From: Carposina sasakii
Lineage: Eukaryota; Arthropoda; Insecta; Lepidoptera; Carposinidae
Direction of reading: 5' to 3'
Assembly: GCA_014607495.2 (NCBI GenBank)
Contig: CP053166.1
Coordinates: 10,992,455 to 11,056,454 of the forward strand
DNA length: 64,000 nucleotides
The translations under genes and the position numbers were made by a program. How positions within the stretch are numbered: position 1 is the first letter of the stretch; every line of letters begins with the position of its first letter. Under the pieces are notes generated by a model. The model was given only the letters and a program-made list of their open reading frames with translations. It did not search any database and was not told the DNA's origin. Below, in pieces: positions 60,701-64,000 of the stretch.

Positions 60701-63622
60701 GGATAACTTATCATATTTATCCTCAAATCTCCCTCCAGAGAATTGGAGGCGACATGGGCCATCATGGAGTTTGACTACTCCCCTCACGACCGCACCGGAA
60801 TCAAGTTGCCCAAAGCTAGCGAAGAATTGGTGGAAACGCTGGAGGATAATCAGGTCGGTCTTTGTTAAACAGCCCAGCTTCAAATTGCATGACTATTGGC
60901 TAGTGCCTACGCTTATCGGTTTTAGAATAAGATCTCAATATGAATTTATGCTTTACCTAGCTTATCACTTTTGGATTTTCATTTCCAAAACAGCAGCTGA
61001 GCTGACCGAAGGCAGGAGTAGTAAACCGAATAGTATATCATCATCATCAGCCTATTGCAGTCCACCGCTTGATGTAAGCCTTCCTTACGTGTCACATGGC
61101 TCGATCTCCCGTTTTCGCCATCCAGTCACTACCAGCCGCCCTCTTAAGTTATCGGTCCATCTGATCGGAGGGTGTCCAACGCTACGCTTGCCGAGGCGCG
61201 GTTTCCATTCGAGAACCCGCTTACTCCACCGTCCATCGATTGTAACAGATGTGACCAGGAGGGCAATCGCGCTAAATGACAACGTTTTTACCTTTCAACG
61301 GAAAGGTTATGGTTTAGCTTTGGTTTGGCTGTTAATTTGTCGTTTATTTTCTCAAACAGAACCAAGTGCAAATGATGATGTCATCGAAATTCATCGGTTA
61401 CTATGAAACAGAAGTTTCAGCGTGGCAAAAGAAGCTGGGTACAGCTGACGCGGTGATTGCCATCTGGTTCGAGGTGCAGAGGAAGTGGCAGTATTTGGAG
61501 AGCATCTTTATCGGTTCTGATGATATCAGGGCGCAGCTGCCTGAGGACTCGAAGAGATTTGATAACCTTGATAAGAGTTTTAAGGTTTGTATATGGTTTG
61601 CATGTGCTGTTGCTATTGAATCACTTTATCATTCATTGCTTATCATTTATGTACCTGACAGCTTTATGTATAACTGTGTGACTCGCTACTCCATTTTGTA
61701 TACGAAGAAGATCTAAAGAATTCAAAAACTTTTAATTGCGGTGAATAAATTTTACCAGGATCAAACCCATTCTGATGACCACCACAACCTACTCAATCGA
61801 TGTTAATTACTCCGTTAAAGACACTTCGAGGTAGATAATGCTTGATACCTATGTATGTGCTATCGGCGGAGGTATTAATACATGCCCCGCTAAACCCTTT
61901 TTCTTTAAAAACCGTCTCATAGTACCGGCGCTATGAAATTCCATCAATATTTAAAATACCTATTACTAATTTTAATTTCATTTTCAATCAGAGCAACACG
62001 TTATTTCGATAGCTAAACTGCTTATCACACTTGCTTAGTCATTTTGCAGGAATTGCTAAAAGACATTGGTACCACCCCGAACGTGGTGCAAGCGACAAAC
62101 AAGCCGGGCCTGTTGGAGAAACTGGAAGATCTGATGAAGGCGCTCAATCTGTGCGAGAAGGCTCTTAACGACTATCTAGAGACCAAGCGGCTGGCCTACC
62201 CTCGGTTTTACTTTGTGTCTTCTGCTGATTTACTGGGTGAGATATTTTTAACACTCAAGTGTCTATATTGTCCAAAGTATAGGTGTTATTTCTTTTTAAA
62301 TTGTTTGCGATCTGTCACTTGAATTAGATGCAACAGCTATATCGACTTGACCAAGCGTGGATCTTAGTAAATCCAATCATTTAGCTAGTACAGCAGTAAA
62401 ATTATTGTCTAGGCCAGGGTCCAGTAAAGTCAGATACAGCTGATGTCAAGCCCCACATCAGTATAAGACTTTAAAGACATCATAGACAATATTTAATAGT
62501 AGATCATAATCGTGGAATTAATCTACAAAGTGACATCTGCCAGATATCCTGTCAAATGGCAACAACCCACCAGCCGTGTCGAAGCATCTAACCAAGCTTT
62601 ACGACAACCTGGCCAAGCTGGTGTTCCCCAAGCCAGGCAGTAAACACGCCTTTGAGATGATCTCCAAAGAAAATGAGGAGCATGTGCCCTTTAAGGCTCC
62701 TTGCTGCGATTGTTCGGGGAAGGTGAGGTTTTTTCAAGCTAATGTTTTGTAATGTAGTAGGACCTTCATGGAGAAAGGAGGAGATGTGATAATAATGTAG
62801 ATATGCATGGCAACAACATTTGTCTCCCTTTCCTTTCCCTTTGCAGCAGTAGCAGCCACACGTTTTTGTCACCTTCCTTTATGAAAGTGTATATAAAATA
62901 CTATGCTTATCGGAATAATCCTCTTAGGTTCTATCAAAATTTACCTACTGTTCCTCAACACCGGAAGATCCGAATAGTAACGTCTGATTCAATTCAATCT
63001 ATCAAAATCGTTTTTTGCCAGAGATTGAGATACTTCCTTTGATTTCATCAGTGACGTGTTTATAGGTAGACGCAGGGTTTCATAATGAAATCTTTATAAA
63101 AAGTGGCACCAGTAAATCTATATAAACATAATAACTGCATTAAATTAGATTTTTAAACTTGAATCTTATGTAGTTACTATAAGACTCGACCTTGCTTGTA
63201 TCAATTTTTGACAATAGATGCCCAGCCATACAATTGAGCAGCTATTTGTCGTGTCATTTTTGAGCGCTGTCACTGAATCTAGTTATAATTCATCTAAGGA
63301 TTTCATAGTAATAAAAATCATTCAGAATATCATACTCTATAGACTTGAAATATGGTATTATCTATGTATATTACCTTACTTATTTATAACAACAGGTGGA
63401 AACCTGGCTGAATCGTGTAACAGACTGCATGAGGTACACACTGCGTGACATATTCGAGCACTGTGTGAAGTCGTACGAAGACAAGCCCCGAGATGAATGG
63501 GTGTTCGACTGGCCAGCGCAACCGGCTTTGGTCGGCACTCAGATCTGGTGGACCACGGAGACTAACCAGGCGTTTGAGAAGTTAGAGGAGGGTAGGTTGG
63601 CAAAAACATTGCAGGATGATAG
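33693..63622 (+). CDS. Dhc93AB: Axonemal outer-arm dynein heavy chain, beta type (partial, 3' end beyond window)
   Basis: Motor subunit of the outer dynein arm of cilia and sperm flagella; by family it hydrolyses ATP to slide doublet microtubules. 37 exons are readable, with matching phases except at exon 27/28: 33693-33701, 33867-33971, 35181-35351, 35762-35932, 36298-36386, 36724-36827, 37361-37549, 38089-38262, 38582-38717, 39279-39507, 41021-41212, 41590-41724, 42509-42642, 43202-43391, 44181-44282, 44797-44950, 45581-45776, 46433-46523, 47445-47584, 48241-48350, 48893-49041, 49742-49862, 50553-50693, 50970-51064, 51258-51425, 51920-52089, 52824-52996, 54351-54515, 55997-56170, 57547-57695, 58565-58688, 60156-60286, 60739-60853, 61360-61584, 62050-62236, 62544-62722, 63396-63622. 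The start [14 protein letters not shown] and blocks [51 protein letters not shown] and QIWWTTE mark the beta class (DNAH9/11/17). About 1,838 codons lie here; the AAA ring follows outside. Confidence 0.93.
34047..34300 (+). mobile_element. Repeat R1, degenerate copy in dynein intron 2
   Basis: Starts with cagcctattgcagtcaactg and keeps the order of blocks of 18171-18427 with many substitutions and a short insertion, so it is an older copy. Confidence 0.6.
34652..34899. mobile_element. MITE family C, long terminal inverted repeats
   Basis: The first 44 or so bases (34652-34696, core gggtgcgcccaccaccgggc) are a near-perfect inverted copy of the last 44 (34856-34899). The interior 'tccactgaccctcggatctg' recurs at 53619-53798 (inverted) and from 63839 to the window end. 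Non-coding; in dynein intron 2. Confidence 0.75.
35580..35645 (+). mobile_element. tRNA-like SINE fragment
   Basis: Contains a box-B-like gggttcgattccc after a short tRNA-like arm. Flanks are AT-rich and no box A of quality is seen, so this is a SINE remnant and not a tRNA gene. Confidence 0.35.
37019..37207. mobile_element. MITE family E, copy 3, dynein intron 6
   Basis: Inverted arms: 'agcgatagcgaaaattgtac' on the left against 'gtacaattttcgctatcact' on the right, with the outer ends cccccttatta / tgtaatcgggggg. Confidence 0.65.
37735..37920 (-). mobile_element. LINE 3' fragment (reverse transcriptase C-terminus), - strand
   Basis: The - strand frame reads [20 protein letters not shown] then [14 protein letters not shown] and a stop, the same C-terminal block as the + strand copy at 55300-55825. 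A TATG-rich tail lies at the left end. Confidence 0.65.
38771..38972 (-). mobile_element. Repeat R1, inverted copy in dynein intron 9
   Basis: Reads cctgggggaggcctacgtcc then gcaataggctgacg into a (GT)n run at the right end, i.e. the RTE-like 3' tail in reverse. Confidence 0.65.
39118..39242 (-). mobile_element. tRNA-derived SINE (family T), fragment
   Basis: Right end reads cataaccactaggctatcacc, the reverse of the family-T head. It lies just upstream of dynein exon 10. Confidence 0.6.
39601..39786. mobile_element. hAT-type MITE with intact 8-bp target duplication
   Basis: Left end CAGTGGTTCCCAAAGTGG and right end CCAAACTTTT-type inverted copy (tttgggaacctctg) match the hAT superfamily terminal pattern. 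The element is flanked on both sides by CTCTAGAG (39593-39600 and 39787-39794), a perfect 8-bp target site duplication, the hAT signature. It is 186 bp, without coding capacity, in dynein intron 10. Confidence 0.88.
39905..40297. mobile_element. MITE family H, inverted-repeat element
   Basis: The left arm (agggtgtaaaaagacaacga ... aatacctcgtattctttgta) is mirrored by the right arm (acaaagaatacgaggtatt ... gtctttttacaccc). About 390 bp, in dynein intron 10. Its internal open frame is not recognisable as a transposase. Confidence 0.65.
40745..40990 (+). repeat. Interspersed repeat W, copy 1
   Basis: Shares ggggtaggcagagcaccaag, then caacccatcgcctacaaaac and tgtacagtatgcccgggaag with inverted copies at 47895-48205 and 49080-49345. 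It is probably the 3' end of a non-LTR element, judged by a TATG-rich tail in the other copies. Confidence 0.6.
41486..41553. repeat. 14-bp minisatellite (ttacttgataaccc, nearly five units)
   Basis: Perfect tandem copies of a 14-base unit, ending in a variant unit (ttgatagcc). It lies about 35 bases before the acceptor of dynein exon 12, so copy-number change could alter the branch-point region. Confidence 0.85.
42658..42720 (-). mobile_element. Repeat R1, short fragment
   Basis: Only the head block (gtaccaccccatgcctgccc ... gtttccggga) survives, directly after the donor of dynein exon 13. Confidence 0.55.
42845..43085 (+). mobile_element. tRNA-derived SINE in dynein intron 13
   Basis: Head reads gccgactggttaagtaggta and box B gggttcgaatcccggt, followed by a body with 'gacacaagacctcagggatc' shared with 703-762, 2221-2281 and about 40355-40400. 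It ends in an AT-rich tail (tatttatttattt). It is not a functional tRNA gene because the body continues beyond a tRNA 3' end. Confidence 0.7.
43356..43910. repeat. Tandem duplication of exon 14 end plus TCGATCGA-rich satellite
   Basis: The end of dynein exon 14 with its donor and the following intron (from gacccgccctttgtgag at 43356) recurs about 253 bases later (gacccatcgtttgtgag at 43609), followed in both copies by gatcgactggaggtcgattg-type repeats. The second copy keeps the splice donor gaggtgagg. The rest is a diverged array built on gatcgatt/gatcgac. Confidence 0.7.
45045..45297 (+). mobile_element. Repeat R1, copy in dynein intron 16
   Basis: Starts in (CAT)n, then cagcctgttgcagtccactg, and ends at ggcaccacgcgg. 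Highly similar to 26324-26592 apart from a small internal deletion. Confidence 0.7.
45822..46083 (+). mobile_element. tRNA-derived SINE (family T), best copy
   Basis: tRNA-like head ggtgatagcccagtggttaa with box-B-like agttcgatacc, body containing ttcatgtacgg and cccgagaagggttggcgtca, and a (GAT)n tail. It starts about 45 bases after the donor of dynein exon 17. Confidence 0.75.
46433..49041 (+). CDS. Dhc93AB: Dynein exons 18-21: tail with a long charged insertion
   Basis: Exon 18 is normal tail sequence ending NIQEDEE. Exon 19 is strongly acidic at first ([20 protein letters not shown]), then switches with exon 20 to alternating Arg/Lys/Glu helices ([32 protein letters not shown]). Exon 21 is acidic again ([20 protein letters not shown]) before returning to the conserved [11 protein letters not shown] motif. 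The charged part covers roughly residues 858-975 and is predicted helical or coiled-coil from composition. As I remember the sea-urchin beta chain, it has no comparable segment. Phases across the four exons are intact, so it is translated. Function unknown. Confidence 0.8.
46630..46965 (-). mobile_element. Jockey-type LINE 3' fragment, with R1-like tail
   Basis: The - strand frame reads [20 protein letters not shown] then [15 protein letters not shown], a typical C-terminal end of insect Jockey-like reverse transcriptases. It is 5'-truncated and inactive. A short R1-like piece (ggaggggcctacgtccagct) abuts it at 46895-46960. Confidence 0.7.
47895..48205 (-). repeat. Interspersed repeat W, copy 2
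   Basis: Reverse of 40745-40990 (cttcccgggcatactgtaca, then gtaggcgatgggctgac), ending in a TATG-rich tail. It lies in dynein intron 19, shortly before exon 20. Confidence 0.6.
49080..49345 (-). repeat. Interspersed repeat W, copy 3
   Basis: Reverse orientation, with the same blocks as copy 2 and a tail of gtatgtatgtatg. It lies just after the donor of dynein exon 21. Confidence 0.6.
49742..63622 (+). CDS. Dhc93AB: Dynein exons 22-37: N2 region and approach to the linker
   Basis: These exons carry the conserved DHC N2 region: [155 protein letters not shown] and [16 protein letters not shown]. Two irregularities occur: a GC-AG intron after exon 25, and a TGA with a missing segment at the exon 27/28 boundary. 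The last exon in the window ends at donor GTAACA (63623) with two bases of a codon pending, so the gene continues to the right. The P-loop of AAA1 is not reached. Confidence 0.9.
50000..50185 (-). repeat. Interspersed repeat V, copy in dynein intron 22
   Basis: Contains gtcgactcttacgacatgca and ggagatgcagctgatgt, the reverse of the core at 17573-17765. Confidence 0.55.
50261..50455 (+). mobile_element. Non-autonomous Helitron-like element, internally deleted copy 3
   Basis: Begins TC after A within a (TCAA)n run and ends with the hairpin and CTAG (50452-50455) followed by T. About 110 bases of the interior are missing relative to copies 2 and 4. It lies in dynein intron 22, about 100 bases before exon 23. 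Confidence 0.7.
52153..52474 (+). mobile_element. Non-autonomous Helitron-like element, copy 4
   Basis: Begins TCTATACATA after A (52152) and ends in the hairpin plus CTAG (52471-52474) followed by T. Full-length interior. It lies in dynein intron 26. Confidence 0.75.
52824..52996 (+). pseudogene. Dhc93AB: Dynein exon 27 with in-frame stop
   Basis: Reads in frame through [20 protein letters not shown] and on to MFEPLRDL, then TGA at 52990-52992, six bases before a good donor (CAG then GTAAGT). Family members continue here for about 18 residues of an 'IELLKTY...' type before LEELPEKW; exon 28 resumes with LDTLPEKW. A one-base gain before the TGA would restore a frame, but the 18 residues would still be missing, so an undetected short exon or a real deletion is needed as well. 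Taken literally, translation stops after codon 1277. Confidence 0.65.
53007..53164 (+). mobile_element. MITE family A, partial copy
   Basis: Left end tacagggtgatt and right portion (aaggtggccacaaaaaaac) are kept; the middle is replaced or deleted. It begins ten bases after the donor of dynein exon 27. Confidence 0.55.
53315..53488. mobile_element. MITE family D, copy 2
   Basis: Inverted ends (cggttcatatctga / tcagatatgaacagaccg). Same family as 25164-25325, inside dynein intron 27. Confidence 0.6.
53619..53798. mobile_element. MITE family C, copy 2
   Basis: Terminal inverted repeats tctctattgagggatcgccc and gggcgatccctcaatagaga. The interior shares cagatccgagggtcag with 34652-34899 in reverse. 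Inside dynein intron 27. Confidence 0.65.
54700..54925 (-). mobile_element. tRNA-derived SINE (family U), dynein intron 28
   Basis: Reverse orientation: box B as ggaatcgaacccacgaccac, box A as gagctaccgggtc, then ggatgatgaattttaccatc and the shared tail gatagctatacactagccaa. Confidence 0.65.
55160..55275 (-). mobile_element. tRNA-derived SINE (family U), truncated copy
   Basis: The same head as 54700-54925 (ggaatcgaacccacgaccac), cut just after aaggtaccgggtacc. Both copies start in ttataaaattattaataaag. Confidence 0.6.
55300..55825 (+). mobile_element. LINE 3' fragment (reverse transcriptase C-terminus)
   Basis: Frames read [13 protein letters not shown], then (after a stop) [20 protein letters not shown] and [20 protein letters not shown] ... 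[14 protein letters not shown] stop, with a TATG-rich tail. This is a decayed, 5'-truncated non-LTR retrotransposon, in dynein intron 28. Confidence 0.7.
56407..57340 (-). mobile_element. MITE family A, mosaic expanded copy
   Basis: The outer ends match family A (tatacaggtg ... accctgtt), but about 550 extra bases lie inside. The 'aaaaaaaatgctggga' block appears twice (near 56495 and 56918), suggesting one copy inserted in or recombined with another. In dynein intron 29. Confidence 0.55.
57745..57935 (+). repeat. Interspersed repeat V, copy in dynein intron 30
   Basis: Core ttgcatctccttccgtgcat, then ggaactcgggcg and tgatcctgcagttctggcta. Confidence 0.55.
57939..58364. mobile_element. MITE family G, inverted-end element
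   Basis: Ends tacagagtgtttgtgacagcca and tggctgtcacccacaccctgta are inverted copies. The right end recurs alone near 26800-26828. About 425 bp, AT-rich interior, no open frame. Confidence 0.6.
58797..59181 (-). mobile_element. MITE family A, full-length inverted copy in dynein intron 31
   Basis: tatacaggatg ... catcctgtata with all internal blocks in reverse order relative to 4602-4985. Confidence 0.75.
59390..59797 (+). CDS. Possible alternative terminal exon of the dynein gene, or nested gene fragment
   Basis: After a good acceptor (ttttcatctag, exon from 59390) an open frame of 135 codons runs to TAG at 59797. It is in phase 0 with the end of dynein exon 31 (58688), so splicing 31 to this exon would give a tail-only protein ending [13 protein letters not shown]. 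The peptide has ordinary composition with acidic helices ([20 protein letters not shown]) and a basic, Ser-rich end ([18 protein letters not shown]). It is not recognised and is not part of the usual dynein sequence, which resumes at 60156. Alternatives are an exon of an unrelated nested gene or a retrocopy fragment. Confidence 0.4.
   Translation, partial: KSLHSILTAIDTKQFQSSQSLTKFRLLSRVSLEEIIADFKSVEELANNVEIVTSNIEDNEDVKIIKESYEDFLQIQDFRRPKQHECMNSGNKFRKLNRSYSMQDMKVHGLNIKPIGRASQQKSFESALLLSEYIL
59945..60105 (+). repeat. Interspersed repeat V, copy before dynein exon 32
   Basis: Core ctgcagctccttccgtacat, then ggaactcggg and gaccctgcagttgagtctac. It ends about 50 bases before the acceptor of exon 32. 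Confidence 0.55.
61036..61290 (-). mobile_element. RTE-type LINE 3' fragment, - strand
   Basis: The - strand frame reads [20 protein letters not shown] then [15 protein letters not shown], the same reverse transcriptase C-terminus as 28500-28812. The right-to-left 3' tail ends in a (GAT)n run (CAT on +). In dynein intron 33. Confidence 0.75.
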
Positions 63623-63838
63623 GTAACAAGCATACTTTTATACATAGTTTTATATGGTGCGTTTCTGAGAGTATGATGATCAAGGGGATGATGGTTCGTT
63701 CCTATCTTCTACTCGATTTTGAACAGATATACGTATTCCACGAATTGTACTACAGACAGTATGATATTTAGGTATCTACTTAGGATACTAAGTAGTATAC
63801 TAAGATACTGTTACTAATCTTATAGATTACCTAAATTT

Positions 63839-64000
63839 TCACTATGGATGCGCCCACCACCGGGGCCTACACCTCCACTGACCCTCGGATCTGATAACTC
63901 ATAACTGCGAAAACAAGCACTTGCACTAACTACAATCGCCACGAGAAACCAGACCCGAGCACCTAGCATACAGCATAACACTATTTCCAAAATCAAAAAC
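63839..64000. mobile_element. MITE family C, copy 3, cut by the window end
   Basis: Starts cactatggatgcgcccaccaccgg-like (63839 on) and follows 34652-34899 block by block (ctccactgaccctcggatct, gagaaaccagacccgagcac). The right inverted end lies outside the window. Confidence 0.7.

Noticed and set aside
60639..61406. A 255-codon + strand open frame as a gene
   Set aside because: It is a chance frame running across dynein exon 33, an intron and an inverted RTE fragment; the true coding is in another frame with proper splice sites.

Overview
The window looks like nuclear DNA of an insect, most likely a moth or butterfly (Lepidoptera). Genes are split into short exons with GT-AG introns. The non-coding DNA is AT-rich and packed with small interspersed repeats: tRNA-derived SINEs, RTE- and Jockey-type LINE tails, hairpin MITEs, and Helitron-like elements inserted between A and T and ending in CTAG. 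There are no bacterial-style operons, ribosome binding sites or CRISPR arrays.

Three genes can be read with confidence. (1) A six-exon aldo-keto reductase on the + strand (17167-20233), complete, with the full catalytic tetrad. (2) The replicative helicase subunit MCM5 on the - strand (start 32005, stop 22936; 13 exons). It is complete end to end, but its eleventh coding exon is locally scrambled and carries an in-frame stop. (3) An axonemal outer-arm dynein beta heavy chain on the + strand (from 33693 past the right end). Its 37 exons in the window encode about 1,840 residues, i.e. the tail (N1 and N2) and the approach to the linker. The six AAA domains, stalk and microtubule-binding domain lie beyond the window.

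Layout: 1-17.0 kb is mostly repeat and unassigned DNA, with a probable first coding exon of a - strand gene at 5827-5985 (RFX-type X-box just upstream), a tiny possible first exon at 15375-15413 and one weak + strand exon at 2472-2603. 17.0-20.3 kb holds the reductase. 20.3-22.9 kb is repeats. 22.9-32.0 kb is MCM5 with many repeats in its introns. 32.0-33.7 kb is the divergent intergenic region shared by MCM5 and the dynein gene: an E2F-type site lies near MCM5, an X-box near the dynein start, and two inverted copies of one repeat in between. 33.7-64.0 kb is the dynein gene, whose introns hold Helitron-like copies, MITEs, a hAT-type element with a clean 8-bp target duplication, and SINEs.

Points most worth checking: the damaged MCM5 exon; the in-frame TGA and apparently missing segment at dynein exon 27/28; a phase-compatible extra terminal exon (59390-59797) that would end the dynein message before the motor; a charged insertion of about 118 residues in the dynein tail; a GC-AG intron; a possible mitochondrial N-terminus on the reductase; and X-box motifs upstream of both the dynein and the unknown - strand gene. 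I see no convincing new multi-gene system.
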